Assembly (NCBI RefSeq): GCF_027625995.1
Contig: NZ_CP115396.1
Coordinates: 4,154,501-4,218,500 of the forward strand
DNA: 64,000 nt
DNA from: Hymenobacter yonginensis
GTDB taxonomy: Bacteria > Bacteroidota > Bacteroidia > Cytophagales > Hymenobacteraceae
Reading direction: 5' to 3'
Shown: one piece after another, positions 26,993 to 35,941 of the stretch
Layout: every line of letters starts with the position of its first letter
How positions within the stretch are numbered: the first letter of the stretch is position 1
Notes under the pieces: model-generated
What the model was told of the DNA's origin: nothing
What the model saw: only the letters and a program-made list of their open reading frames with translations
The model's database searches: none
Position numbers and translations under genes: made by a program

Positions 26993-28345
26993 ATGAAAAA
27001 AATCCTTTCTACCCTGCTGCCTGCCTTCTCCCTGCTCACGCTGGGAGGCTGCGCAAGCACCGCCGGGCTTTCCACTACGGAAAGCGACGGCGTCTATTAT
27101 TCTTCCTCTGACCGCACCACGCAAAGCGCGGCGGCGGTAGCGGCGGCCACGCCCGCCACCCGCGACGAGCTCACGAATCCTGATTACACGGAGCAAGGCA
27201 GTTCGGCTGCCACCGACGAATCTACCGAATACTACGACGACGACTTTGCGTATTCTTCGCGCATCCGGCGTTTTCACCAGCCGTACTACAGCAGCTTCGG
27301 CTACGGTTACAACGACTTTATTTTCTCCGACCCATTCTGGTATGGTGGCCCCGGTTATTACTCGGCTTGGGGGCCCAGCTATGGCTATGGTGGCTACGAC
27401 CCTTTCTGGGGCTACGGTAGTGGAGTAAACATTTATGTAGGCTTTGGCAGCCCATGGGGCTGGGGCCGGCCCTGGGGCTGGAACCGCTGGGGTGGCTACG
27501 GCCGCGGTTATTATGACGGTTTCTATAACGGCTATTATGGCGCCGGCTACGGTGGATACTACAACGGCGGTGGCTATTACAACGGTGGCGGCTTCGGCGG
27601 CTACTCCGGTGGCGGCCGCTCAGTGAACCAGCGCTACGGGCCGCGCAGCAGCCGCAGCGCCGAAGCCGTTACGTCGGGCCGCACGGGCTCCGGCACCGGT
27701 GTCGGTGGTATGGGTACGAGCACCGGCGGAGGCCGGGGCCGCGTCACGGAAGGTGGCCTGGTGGCTCCGGGCGGCAACACGTCCGGCAACGTGGTGGGAA
27801 GCACCCCCGCTACCATGCCCGGCCGCCGCAACGTGCGCATGACGGATGCCGCTACCACTGGTACGCCCGGCGTCCGGGGCACCCGCAACCCTGATCTTGG
27901 TACCGATGGGGCCGCTGGCCAGACGGCTCCTGACCGCAACAATGGCATCACGCGTAGCCCGGCGCTGCAGGATGCTGCCACTGAACGGCCTACCCGCAGC
28001 TACGAAGGTCGCCGCTGGCGCGTAGGGCAGGATGGGGCCGGCAGCACGCCGCAGCCTTCCACTGACTACTCGCAGTCGCGCGGCCGGAGCCGCAGCATCT
28101 ACAGCCAAAGCCCGTCGCAGCAGAGCAGCGGTGGCGAGACGATGGAGCAGCCAACGCGCCGGTCTTCGCCGCAACGCACTTATGAGGCCCCGCAGCGTAG
28201 CGCCCAACGCTCCTACGAAGCACCTCAGCGCAGCTACGAGGCGCCCAGCCGCGCTTCTGAGTCGCGCAGCTACTCGGCTCCTTCCGGTGGCGGCGGGGGC
28301 AACAGTGGCGGTGGTGGCGGCGGCGGCCGTGGCCGGGTACAATAA
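26993..28345 (+). CDS. Gly/Tyr-rich low-complexity lipoprotein
   Basis: This 450-residue protein has a lipoprotein signal (MKKILSTLLPAFSLLTLGGC, Cys20). Residues 25-90 are acidic and Ser/Thr-rich. Residues 90-205 are extremely rich in glycine, tyrosine and tryptophan, with the WGRPWGWNRWGGYGRGYY type of sequence. The C-terminal third has short repeats of the form RSYEAPQ and ends in a polyglycine tail. No enzymatic motif is present. Such composition suggests an exposed adhesive or matrix-like surface protein, but this is inference. ATG 26993 gives the lipobox its proper position. The next gene, an outer-membrane porin-like protein, follows after 63 bp and may be co-transcribed. Confidence 0.85.
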   Translation: MKKILSTLLPAFSLLTLGGCASTAGLSTTESDGVYYSSSDRTTQSAAAVAAATPATRDELTNPDYTEQGSSAATDESTEYYDDDFAYSSRIRRFHQPYYSSFGYGYNDFIFSDPFWYGGPGYYSAWGPSYGYGGYDPFWGYGSGVNIYVGFGSPWGWGRPWGWNRWGGYGRGYYDGFYNGYYGAGYGGYYNGGGYYNGGGFGGYSGGGRSVNQRYGPRSSRSAEAVTSGRTGSGTGVGGMGTSTGGGRGRVTEGGLVAPGGNTSGNVVGSTPATMPGRRNVRMTDAATTGTPGVRGTRNPDLGTDGAAGQTAPDRNNGITRSPALQDAATERPTRSYEGRRWRVGQDGAGSTPQPSTDYSQSRGRSRSIYSQSPSQQSSGGETMEQPTRRSSPQRTYEAPQRSAQRSYEAPQRSYEAPSRASESRSYSAPSGGGGGNSGGGGGGGRGRVQ

Positions 28346-28408
28346 CCGGCGCAACTCTGACCTATACTATGTGACGGGCCGCGTGGCGGCCGCCTTCCTT
28401 TCCTTCCA

Positions 28409-29953
28409 ATGAAAAACCTGAAATACTGGCTTGCCGTGGCCTTTGCGGGCCAGGCTAGCTACGGCTTTGCCCAACAGGTAGCCCAGGGCTACCAAGTAGA
28501 TGCCCTGCGCTTCTCGCAGACCCAGCCCAGCGGCACGGCCCGCACCCTCGGCATTGGCGGCGCCAACGTGGCCGTAGGCGCCGACCTGAGCAGCCTCGTC
28601 ACGAACCCGGCCGGGCTGGGGCTCTACCAGCGCTCCGAGTTCAGCTTCACGCCGGGTTTGGGCCTGAGCAACGCCGATGCCACGGGCTTCGGCGCCACCA
28701 CCTCCGACTCGCGCAACAGCCTGCACGTGGCCAGCCTGGGCGCCGCCTTTGTGCGGCGCCGGCCCGATGCCGACAACAATGCGTGGCGCGGCGGCACGCT
28801 GGCCATCGGCTTCAACCGCACCAACGACTACAACCAGCGTTTCCGCTACCGCGGCCAGCCCGACCCCAGCCAGGACATCCTGCAGCGCTTCAACGACCCG
28901 GAAATCAGCGTGGCCAACGCCGAACAGCAGTTCAACAGCGGGTATAGAACCTTGGATGGTCTGGCGTATGGTGCGTTGCTGACGGACTACTACTACACCA
29001 ATGGCCAGCCCCGCGACAGTGTTCTAGGCTTGTCTCGGCCATTTGAGGATACGGGCCGGCTCACGCAGGACGAAGTCGTGCTGACCACCGGCTCTCAGAC
29101 GCAGTTCGACATCGGCTACGGCGCCAGCTACCGCGACCGGCTGTACGTGGGCGGCGCCATCGGCATCGTGAGCACCCGCTACAACTCCACCAGCACGCTC
29201 ACGGCTTCGGAAGCAGAGCCAAACGGTAACACGGCCTTCAACAGCCTCACGTACCGCGAGATTGTGGAAACCCGCGGCAGCGGCATCAATGCCCGCATCG
29301 GGGCCATCTACCGCTTCAACGACGCCGTGCGCTTCGGCGCTTCCATCCAGACGCCCACGCTGACGACGCTGTCGGAAACCTACAGCTCGTCGCTGAGCGC
29401 CAACTTCGACCGGCCGGTGCGGGTGGGCAACCAGAGCTACACCAGCCGCGAGGTGAGCACCGGCACCACGCCGTTTGATTACCTGCTGACGTCGCCGTTT
29501 CGGGCTTCGGGCGGGGTGACGGCCGTGATTGGCAAGTATGGCTTCATAAGCGGCGACGTGGAGTACGTCAACTACAGCCAGGCCCGCCTCAACACGGCCG
29601 AAAACCAAGTCGACAACGACTTCGGGCCCGACAACACGGCCATTAAGGGCTTGTACCAGTCGGCCGTGAACGTGCGGGTGGGCGGCGAGCTGCGCCTGGA
29701 CGTGTTCCGTCTGCGCGCCGGCTACGCCCGCTACGGCGACGCCTACCGCCAGAGCGACTTCGACCGCACCCAGAACTACTACACGGGCGGCGCTGGCATC
29801 CGGCAAAACAACTTCTTCCTGGACGTGGCCGGCGTGTACGGCACCAGCAAGCGGTTCTACAGCCCCTACACCCTGAGCACCAACAACACGCCGGTTGTGA
29901 GCGTGGACGCAAGCCGCTTCACGACTACCGTTACGGCCGGATTCCTGTTCTAG
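28409..29953 (+). CDS. FadL/OmpP1-like outer-membrane transport protein
   Basis: This 514-residue protein has a signal peptide ending near AFAGQASYGFAQQ and then the FadL/OmpP1-type N-terminus (ARTLGIGGANVAVGADLSSLVTNPAGLGLY), where the Asn-Pro-Ala-Gly-Leu motif is diagnostic. The rest alternates like a beta-barrel and ends in phenylalanine (VTAGFLF). In the family, such barrels bring in long-chain fatty acids or other hydrophobic compounds; in Bacteroidota many are annotated as hemin receptors or PorV-like. The substrate is unknown. It lies 63 bp behind the Gly/Tyr-rich lipoprotein and is followed by a good terminator. Confidence 0.85.
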   Translation: MKNLKYWLAVAFAGQASYGFAQQVAQGYQVDALRFSQTQPSGTARTLGIGGANVAVGADLSSLVTNPAGLGLYQRSEFSFTPGLGLSNADATGFGATTSDSRNSLHVASLGAAFVRRRPDADNNAWRGGTLAIGFNRTNDYNQRFRYRGQPDPSQDILQRFNDPEISVANAEQQFNSGYRTLDGLAYGALLTDYYYTNGQPRDSVLGLSRPFEDTGRLTQDEVVLTTGSQTQFDIGYGASYRDRLYVGGAIGIVSTRYNSTSTLTASEAEPNGNTAFNSLTYREIVETRGSGINARIGAIYRFNDAVRFGASIQTPTLTTLSETYSSSLSANFDRPVRVGNQSYTSREVSTGTTPFDYLLTSPFRASGGVTAVIGKYGFISGDVEYVNYSQARLNTAENQVDNDFGPDNTAIKGLYQSAVNVRVGGELRLDVFRLRAGYARYGDAYRQSDFDRTQNYYTGGAGIRQNNFFLDVAGVYGTSKRFYSPYTLSTNNTPVVSVDASRFTTTVTAGFLF

Positions 29954-29973
29954 GCTGTCATCATTAGCACAAC

Positions 29974-30007
29974 AAAAGCCCCCGTACCAGACAGTGCGGG
30001 GGCTTTT
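29974..30007. terminator. Intrinsic terminator between convergent genes
   Basis: Perfect 11-bp arms (AAAAGCCCCCG / CGGGGGCTTTT) lie between the porin-like gene and the leftward lipoprotein gene. The structure is usable in both directions. Confidence 0.88.
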
Positions 30008-30023
30008 TGCGTTTGGCGCCGGC

Positions 30024-30983
30024 CTATTTCGTGATGCGTACCTGCAGCAGCACGGCCGGGCGAGGAGCCGTGGGGAAATCCTCGATGTAGAGCAGGCCGG
30101 TCTTGTTGGTGATGGTGCGGAAGGCTACCACCTGGCCTTTGGTCAGCACGCCGGTGTTGGTGGTGGGGGTGAGGGGCGTGCCGGTGGCGAAGGCGTCCAC
30201 CAGCTCGGCCTGGCTGTCGGCGGCGGTGAAGCCGGCCTGGTTGAGGGTGGTGCGGCGGAACTCGGTGCGGCGGCGGGTGGTCCAGGCGCGCAGCGTCAGG
30301 GCCGGGTCGGCGGGGGCGGCCAGGGCGCGGGCGCCGGCTGCCAGCGGCAGATACACCACGTCGATGGAGTCGCGGTTCTGGGCGGTGCGCGGACCCAGCG
30401 CAAACGCGGGCAGCGCCAGCCCCGCCGACAGCGCCAGGTAGCTGCGCGACTTGCGCGTGAGCGGGGCCTGCAGTCGCATCGTGTAGCGGTGATAGGTTAG
30501 CAGCGAGTCGGGGTTGCGGAGCGTGAGCACGTAGCTGCGCTGGTTGGACGCGCCTTCGGTGTCTTCTACCTGAAAATTCCAGGTTTCCTGGCCCGAGGTG
30601 CTGCGCGTGCCGGCTGTGTACTGAAACACTTGGGCCCGCTTGCCCGCCGGCAGCAGCGAGTCGAGGAACACCAGCGGATCATCTTCGGTGGGTACCTGGT
30701 CGGGGTTGTAGGGAGAGGGGTAGATGTAGGGGTTGCGGTTGCGGAAGTATTCGACGGTGATGCGCAGGCGGGTGAGGGCAGGGCCGTTCACGGTGTCGCG
30801 AGCTTCGGCAAACACGCGGGTTGAGAACGTGTCGGCGGGCACGGCGCTGGTGCGGCTGGCGCTCAGCAGCGCTGGCGTGGTGCTGCCCACCAGGTCGATG
30901 CGCGGGCCGGGGTTGGGCTCGGGGTTGCAGGCGGCCAGCAGCAGCAGGGGCGAGGCGAGAAGCGGAAACAGACGATAACGCAT
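30024..30983 (-). CDS. Hypothetical lipoprotein
   Basis: This 319-residue protein has a clear lipobox (MRYRLFPLLASPLLLLAAC, Cys19), followed by NPEPNPGPRIDL. The mature part is beta-rich, with Asp/Arg-rich turns (TRLRITVEYFRNRNPYIYPSPY) and a long central stretch typical of adhesin-like or fibronectin-type sandwiches. The C-terminus (VAFRTITNKTGLLYIEDFPTA) looks like the end of a globular domain. I do not recognise the family. It is divergent from the peptidase gene across 129 bp and shares the terminator at 29974 with the porin gene. Confidence 0.83.
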   Translation of the reverse strand: MRYRLFPLLASPLLLLAACNPEPNPGPRIDLVGSTTPALLSASRTSAVPADTFSTRVFAEARDTVNGPALTRLRITVEYFRNRNPYIYPSPYNPDQVPTEDDPLVFLDSLLPAGKRAQVFQYTAGTRSTSGQETWNFQVEDTEGASNQRSYVLTLRNPDSLLTYHRYTMRLQAPLTRKSRSYLALSAGLALPAFALGPRTAQNRDSIDVVYLPLAAGARALAAPADPALTLRAWTTRRRTEFRRTTLNQAGFTAADSQAELVDAFATGTPLTPTTNTGVLTKGQVVAFRTITNKTGLLYIEDFPTAPRPAVLLQVRITK

Positions 30984-31112
30984 AGGTTCGGTAAAGATCG
31001 GGGTTTCGGGCGGATGTGCCAGGTAGCCGGGTTTTGCCGCGTCTTCCGTGCAACCAAGCCCGCGCCATTGGCTACCTTAACGTCCCGATTCCCCCAGACA
31101 TTTTCCTTCTGC

Positions 31113-33326
31113 ATGAAATTTCGCTCTTTCACGCTGGCCCTGTGGCTGGCTACCGCCGGCCCCGCGCTGGTTCCCGCCCTGCTGCCCACCGCCTCGGCCC
31201 AGCAAAAACAGAACATCACCCTCGAAGACATCTGGCAGAAAGGCACGTTTGCCGCCAAGTCGGTGCCCGGCTTCAACTGGATGAACGACGGCCGCTTCTA
31301 CTCCTCGCTCGATGAGGGCAGCCTCGTGCAGCACGACGTCACCACCGGCCAGCCCGTGCAGACGCTGGTAGCGGCCACCGCCCTGCAGCTGCCCGGCCAA
31401 CCCCAGCCGCTGCCCGTGGATGGCTACAGCTTCAACGCCGACGAGCAGCAGGTCCTGTTCAGCACCGCCACTGAGCCGATTTACCGCCGCTCCAGCAAGT
31501 CCACGTTCTACATCTACAACCGCCAGAGCAAGCAGCTCACGCCCCTGAGCCAGGCGCCCGGCAAGCAGCTCTACGCCACCTTCTCGCCCGACGGCAAGCG
31601 CGTGGCCTTCGTGCGCGACAACAACCTGTTCGTGACCGACCTCGCCACCATGCGCGAAACCGCTGTCACGACCGATGGCGCGCTCAACAAGATCATTAAC
31701 GGCGGCACCGACTGGGTGTACGAGGAAGAGTTCGAGTTTGCGCAGGGTTTCCAATGGTCGCCGGATTCGCGCTACGTGGCTTTCTACACCTTCGATGAAA
31801 GCCAGGTGCCCGAGTACAACATGCAGGAGTGGGGCGCGCTCTACCCCAAAGACTACCGCTATAAATACCCCAAAGCCGGCGAGAAAAATTCCATCGTGAG
31901 CGTCTCGGCCTACGACGTGGCCGCCGCCAAAACCACCAAGCTGGATGTGGGCCCCGAGCAGAACCAGTACATCCCGCGCATCCTCTGGACCCAAACTGCC
32001 GACCTGCTCAGCATCCGGCGCATGAACCGCCTGCAGAACAAGCTCGAAATCCTGCACGCCAACGCCCGCACCGGCCAGAGCCAAGTGGTCCTCACCGACA
32101 CCGACGCGGCCTACGTGGAAGTCAACGATGATTTGCGCTACCTGCAGGGCGGCAAGGAGTTCCTGTTCAGCAGCGAAAAAGACGGCTACCGCCACCTCTA
32201 CCTCTACACCATGGGCGGCAAGCTGGTGCGCCAGCTCACCAAAGGCCCCTGGGAAATCACCAGCATCGACGGCTTCGACGAGAAAAAGGGCCTCGTGTAC
32301 TACACCAGCACCGAAGCCTCGCCGCTGCAACGCCACCTCTACCGCGTGGATCTGAAAGGCAAAGGCAAAACCCGCCTCAGCGAAGCTGGCCGCGGCACCG
32401 ATGCTGCCAACATGAGTGCCGACACCCGCTACTACCTCAACTACCACTCCGAAGCCGGCGTGCCCGCCGTGGTCAGCCTGCGTAGCGGCCAGGACGGCAA
32501 GCTGGTGAAAGTGCTGGAAGACAACGCCAAGCTGCGCGACAAACTCAGCCAGTACAACCTGGCCACGCCCGAGTTCTTTTCCTTCAAAACCAGCGAAGGC
32601 GTGGAGCTGAATGGCCAGATGCTGAAGCCCACCAACTTCGACGCCAGCAAGAAATACCCCGTGCTGATGCACGTGTACGGCGGCCCCGGCTCCCAGACCA
32701 ACGCCGACTCCTGGGGTGGCACCAACTACCTCTGGCACCAGATGCTGACCGAAAACGGCTACATCGTGGTGATTGTGGACGGGCGCGGCACCGGCGCCCG
32801 CGGCGCGGCCTTCAAAAAGGTCACCTACGCCAACCTCGGCAAGCTCGAAACTGTGGACCAGGGCGAAGGCGCCAAATACCTGGCCTCGCTACCCTACGTC
32901 GATAAGGCCCGCATCGGTATCTGGGGCTGGAGCTTCGGCGGCTACATGACCGCCCTGGCCCTCACCAAAAACGCCGACCTGTTCAAGATGGGCATCTCCG
33001 TGGCCCCCGTTACCAACTGGCGCTACTACGACACCGTCTACACCGAGCGGTTCCTGAAAACGCCCCAGGAAAACCCCGCCGGCTACGACGACAACTCGCC
33101 CGTGCAGCACGCCGATAAGCTCAAGGGCAAGCTCCTGCTCGTACACGGCACCGGCGACGACAACGTGCACTTCCAGAACTCGGTCGCCTTCACCGACGCC
33201 ATGATCAAGGCCAACAAAGACTACCAGACCCTCTACTACCCCAACCGCAACCACGGCATCTACGGCGGCACCACCCGCCTGCACCTCTACCGCCAGATGA
33301 CTGATTTCGTGCTGAAGAATTTGTAG
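31113..33326 (+). CDS. Dipeptidyl peptidase IV, S9 family
   Basis: This 737-residue secreted or periplasmic serine peptidase removes X-Pro or X-Ala dipeptides from peptide N-termini. A signal peptide (about residues 1-29) precedes the eight-bladed beta-propeller at about 45-480, which includes DWVYEEEFEF with the paired glutamates that in DPP-IV bind the substrate amino-terminus. The alpha/beta-hydrolase catalytic domain follows: nucleophile Ser607 in GWSFGGYM, then aspartate in HGTGDDNVHF and histidine in NRNHGIYGG. ATG 31113 is chosen for the signal peptide; the longer frame upstream has no signal-like start. Length is normal. A terminator follows at 33390. Confidence 0.95.
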   Translation: MKFRSFTLALWLATAGPALVPALLPTASAQQKQNITLEDIWQKGTFAAKSVPGFNWMNDGRFYSSLDEGSLVQHDVTTGQPVQTLVAATALQLPGQPQPLPVDGYSFNADEQQVLFSTATEPIYRRSSKSTFYIYNRQSKQLTPLSQAPGKQLYATFSPDGKRVAFVRDNNLFVTDLATMRETAVTTDGALNKIINGGTDWVYEEEFEFAQGFQWSPDSRYVAFYTFDESQVPEYNMQEWGALYPKDYRYKYPKAGEKNSIVSVSAYDVAAAKTTKLDVGPEQNQYIPRILWTQTADLLSIRRMNRLQNKLEILHANARTGQSQVVLTDTDAAYVEVNDDLRYLQGGKEFLFSSEKDGYRHLYLYTMGGKLVRQLTKGPWEITSIDGFDEKKGLVYYTSTEASPLQRHLYRVDLKGKGKTRLSEAGRGTDAANMSADTRYYLNYHSEAGVPAVVSLRSGQDGKLVKVLEDNAKLRDKLSQYNLATPEFFSFKTSEGVELNGQMLKPTNFDASKKYPVLMHVYGGPGSQTNADSWGGTNYLWHQMLTENGYIVVIVDGRGTGARGAAFKKVTYANLGKLETVDQGEGAKYLASLPYVDKARIGIWGWSFGGYMTALALTKNADLFKMGISVAPVTNWRYYDTVYTERFLKTPQENPAGYDDNSPVQHADKLKGKLLLVHGTGDDNVHFQNSVAFTDAMIKANKDYQTLYYPNRNHGIYGGTTRLHLYRQMTDFVLKNL

Positions 33327-33333
33327 GCAAGCC

Positions 33334-33360
33334 TGTCATTGCGAGCGAAGCGAAGCAATC
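33334..33360 (+). repeat. Half copy of a GTCATTGCGAG-type repeat
   Basis: The sequence GTCATTGCGAGCGAAGCGAAG follows 8 bp after the peptidase stop and resembles one arm of the CGTCAT inverted pairs. No matching second arm is present. Confidence 0.5.
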
Positions 33361-33389
33361 CTTCCTCTCAATGCTGAAAACGACCCTAA

Positions 33390-33445
33390 GCAAGAAGCCC
33401 TCCGGCAGTAGGCCAATAACCTACCGTCGGAGGGCTTCTTCTTGC
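33390..33445. terminator. Intrinsic terminator downstream of the DPP-IV gene
   Basis: Long near-perfect arms (GCAAGAAGCCCTCCG with a stem extension GTAGG / CCTAC, and CGGAGGGCTTCTTCTTGC) form a stable stem. It lies between convergent genes. No strict poly-T follows, but the arm itself ends T-rich. Confidence 0.75.
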
Positions 33446-33474
33446 TGAGCCTGTTGACACTGCTGTCACCTTTT

Positions 33475-33506
33475 CAACGATGAGACGTCAACTATTGCGT
33501 CTCTAC
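33475..33506 (-). repeat. GTAG-headed palindrome that supplies the VOC gene stop codon
   Basis: Read leftward it starts GTAGAGACGCAATAG and ends CATCGTTG. This is the same layout as the pair at 54096-54191 (GTAGAGACGCG...). The TAG of the GTAG head (33503-33505) is the stop codon of the VOC gene. Confidence 0.65.
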
Positions 33507-33895
33507 ACCATGTAGAACTCCCAGGCGATACGGTCAGGGTCTTTGAACGCCACATACTGCATCGGCCCCACCGTGTCTTGCTTCACGCCGGTGTTTTCCA
33601 CGCCTGCCGCTTGCAGGGCGTCCGCTACACGGTGTAGTTCGGTCTCGTCTTCGCAGGCAATGGCAATATGGTCGAGGCCCACGTTGAAGGGCGTAAAGGT
33701 GCTGCCGCCGGGATGGGTGGGCTCGGCCTTTTTGAAGCCGATGAATATGGCTCCGACCAGAAAGCCCAGTATTTCGGGAGTTTCAAGCGCGATGGGGAAG
33801 CCCAGCAGGTCATGGTAAAACGCCTTGGCGCGGGCGAAGTCGGTGGTACGCAGGGCGACGTGCGCCAAACCCTTGGTTTTTGGTTGGATAGCCAT
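33503..33895 (-). CDS. VOC family protein (glyoxalase/bleomycin-resistance fold)
   Basis: This 130-residue single-domain protein has the vicinal-oxygen-chelate fold. Residues 1-60 (GLAHVALRTTDFARAKAFYHDLLGFPI) give the first half and NVGLDHIAIACEDETELHRV the second, ending with the conserved DPDRIAWEFYMV. Metal ligands are plausibly His12, His74 and the C-terminal glutamate. The family includes glyoxalase I, dioxygenases and resistance proteins, and the reaction here cannot be assigned. I chose ATG 33895; upstream codons in the same frame are not VOC-like. Its stop codon is the TAG of a repeat element. Confidence 0.88.
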   Translation of the reverse strand: MAIQPKTKGLAHVALRTTDFARAKAFYHDLLGFPIALETPEILGFLVGAIFIGFKKAEPTHPGGSTFTPFNVGLDHIAIACEDETELHRVADALQAAGVENTGVKQDTVGPMQYVAFKDPDRIAWEFYMV

Positions 33896-34076
33896 GAAGA
33901 AGGGAAAAGAAAGTGTTGGTTGTCTTGAACGGTAAACCAGGGTGAACGGCCCGCCCAACCCAAATCCTACACTTACCACCTGACGCCTCTTTTTCAGCCA
34001 GCGCGCCACGTAGTTCCTGCTGAGCCACACATCATCATCCGCTCGACGGAACGCAGCCCCAGATACGTTAACCAGC

Positions 34077-34241
34077 ATCTACCGCTTGCCAGATAGCATC
34101 TTCCACTTGCCATTTATCACCTACCAATTGCCAGTTATCATCTACTGCCTACCAGATACTATCTACCGCTTGCCAGTTATCATCTACTGCCTGCCAGTTA
34201 GCATCCACTGCCTGCCAGTTAGCATCCACTGCCTGCCAGCA
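34077..34241. repeat. Eight tandem copies of a degenerate 21-bp unit
   Basis: Units begin at 34077, 34098, 34119, 34140, 34161, 34182, 34203 and 34224, with the type ATCTACTGCCTGCCAGTTAGC. Copies 6-8 are nearly identical and copies 1-4 more diverged. Read leftward, a frame gives heptads of the DANWQAV type, interrupted by one TAG in unit 4 and without an ATG. The array fills most of the 454-bp gap between the VOC start and the next gene. The rest (33896-34076, 34242-34349) shows nothing clear except TATACTTG near 34265, a one-mismatch promoter element. Confidence 0.9.
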
Positions 34242-34349
34242 CAATTCTTTCGCGGGTAAATACCTATACTTGAGCTAATAATTCCAGCCAATCATCTATT
34301 CCGTACACGCAGCCTAGCCTTTTGTTCGTTTGTGCGTAGAAACCTAGCA

Positions 34350-35849
34350 ATGCGAATACCCCGGCTTTCCTCTTTCCTGCTTGGCCTGACGCTGCTGGCC
34401 GCCGCGGCCTGCCAGCCCGATCAGCCCGCCACCACCGAGCGGCGCACCCCCGCCCTGGCCGATTCCCTGGCCCTCGATTCCCTGTCCGACCCCGTCGGCA
34501 CCCTCGATACCACTCCCGTTCGCCGCGACTGGCACCGCTTGGCCCGGCCCACCTCGCGCACGGCCCCGTTGATCGTCTACCGCAGCGTGCGCCGCGCCCC
34601 GGCCGGCCTGCTCGGCAGCACCCCGCCCCCTGGCGACGCCACCCTGTTCGACGTGGCCCGCAAAGCCAGCGAGTATTTTCAGATTGATCCTACCCAGGCC
34701 GCTGAAGTGCGCGGCCGCGCCGGTACTGTGGTCCGCATCGGCGCTGGTACCTTGGTTGATGCCCAGCAACGCGCCGCCACCGGCCCCGTGTGGGTGGAGC
34801 TGAAGGAGTGCCTGACGCCCGCCGAGATGCTGCTCACCAACCTCAGCACCGCCACCACCGACGGCCAGCCCCTCCAGACGGCCGGCATGGTGCTGCTGAA
34901 AGCCTCCCAGAACGGCCAGCCCCTGCAAGTCGCCGCCGGCCGCACTGTGCGACTGGAGCTGCCCGCCGCCAACGGCCGCCCGCTGCCCGACATGCGCCTC
35001 TACCACGGCCAGGGCACCGCCCCCGTGCGCTGGGAGCTGGCCCCCGAAACCGCCGCCCCCGCGCCCGAAACCGCCGAAACCATCTACACCGACGCCCGCC
35101 CCATGCCCGCCTACGGCAGTGGCCCCGCCGACATCAACCGCTTGATCCGGTACCCCCAGCAGGCACTGGCCAGCCGCACGCAGGGCGTGGTGTTTGCCTC
35201 GTTTGTGGTGGATGAAGGCGGCAAGGTGCTTAACCCCAAAGTACTCTACGGCCTCGGCCACGGCTGCGACGAAGAGGTGCTGCGCGTGCTCCGCCAGACC
35301 TCCGGCCACTGGACGCCCGGCCAGCGCAACGGCGAGTTCGTGAAGGTGAAAATGATGCTGCCCGTACGCTTCTCCTTCAACGAAGGCCAGCTCTCCACCG
35401 CCGACAGCACCCCCACCGCCGAGCAGGCCCTGGCCGCCGACCTTCCCGCCGACGAGCCCACTGCCTCAGAACCCGAGCCCACGGACCGCTACGTATTCCA
35501 CTGCGCCCAGCTGGGCTGGCTGAACGCCGACCGCCCGCAGACCGGCGCCACCACCTCGCTGCAAGCCACTGAGTCCGTCACGTCATCCGCCAATACCCCC
35601 GACGGCACCTCGGTACGGCTGGTGCTGCGCGGCGCCACGCCCACCATCCTGGCCGGCGAGGCTGGCGGTGGCAGCTACCAGTTCGACAACGTGCCAGCCG
35701 GCCGCCGCGCCGTGCTCATCGGCCTCCGCTATGAAGCCGGCACGCCCTACCTCGCCTGGCAGGAAACCACCACCGGCCAGGAGCCCGACCCGCTGGAGTT
35801 TCAGGAAATCACGCTGGACGAACTGGAACGGCGCCTGGAGCGGCTGTAA
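34350..35849 (+). CDS. Lipoprotein with TonB C-terminal-type domain
   Basis: This 499-residue protein has a lipobox signal (MRIPRLSSFLLGLTLLAAAAC). Residues 100-230 form a beta-rich domain. A TonB C-terminal-type domain follows at about residues 260-345 (INRLIRYPQQALASRTQGVVFASFVVDEGGKVLNPKVLYGLGHGCDEEVLRVLR). The rest is proline/threonine-rich, with a final beta domain. Canonical TonB is held in the inner membrane by an N-terminal helix, so a lipid anchor on this domain is unusual. ATG 34350 gives the lipobox its proper place; a GTG at 34332 is also in frame. It is followed by a perfect inverted repeat. Confidence 0.82.
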   Translation: MRIPRLSSFLLGLTLLAAAACQPDQPATTERRTPALADSLALDSLSDPVGTLDTTPVRRDWHRLARPTSRTAPLIVYRSVRRAPAGLLGSTPPPGDATLFDVARKASEYFQIDPTQAAEVRGRAGTVVRIGAGTLVDAQQRAATGPVWVELKECLTPAEMLLTNLSTATTDGQPLQTAGMVLLKASQNGQPLQVAAGRTVRLELPAANGRPLPDMRLYHGQGTAPVRWELAPETAAPAPETAETIYTDARPMPAYGSGPADINRLIRYPQQALASRTQGVVFASFVVDEGGKVLNPKVLYGLGHGCDEEVLRVLRQTSGHWTPGQRNGEFVKVKMMLPVRFSFNEGQLSTADSTPTAEQALAADLPADEPTASEPEPTDRYVFHCAQLGWLNADRPQTGATTSLQATESVTSSANTPDGTSVRLVLRGATPTILAGEAGGGSYQFDNVPAGRRAVLIGLRYEAGTPYLAWQETTTGQEPDPLEFQEITLDELERRLERL

Positions 35850-35856
35850 ACCGGTT

Positions 35857-35935
35857 GTCATTCCGAGCGCAGCGAGGAATCTCGGTGAATTTGTTGCGCT
35901 GATTTACTCAGCTTCCTCGCTGCGCTCGGAATGAC
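35857..35935. repeat. GTCATTCCGAG-type perfect 23-bp inverted repeat (copy G)
   Basis: Arms 35857-35879 and 35913-35935 are exact reverse complements. It lies between convergent genes, 8 bp after one stop and 7 bp before the other, and can act as a hairpin at both 3' ends. Confidence 0.85.
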
Positions 35936-35941
35936 GGATGA

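Noticed and set aside
31077-32738. A 553-residue open frame antisense to the DPP-IV gene
   Set aside because: It is full of histidine, alanine and valine runs without a recognisable domain, as expected opposite a GC-rich gene. The DPP-IV motifs on the other strand are unmistakable.
34077-34241. CRISPR-like appearance of the 21-bp array
   Set aside because: Units are directly adjacent without unique spacers and no cas gene is nearby, so it is a simple tandem repeat.
34014-34262. Possible peptide encoded by the 21-bp array
   Set aside because: Both strands can be read as heptads, but the rightward frame has no start codon and the leftward frame has an internal TAG, with no promoter or conserved neighbour. 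I keep it as a repeat.
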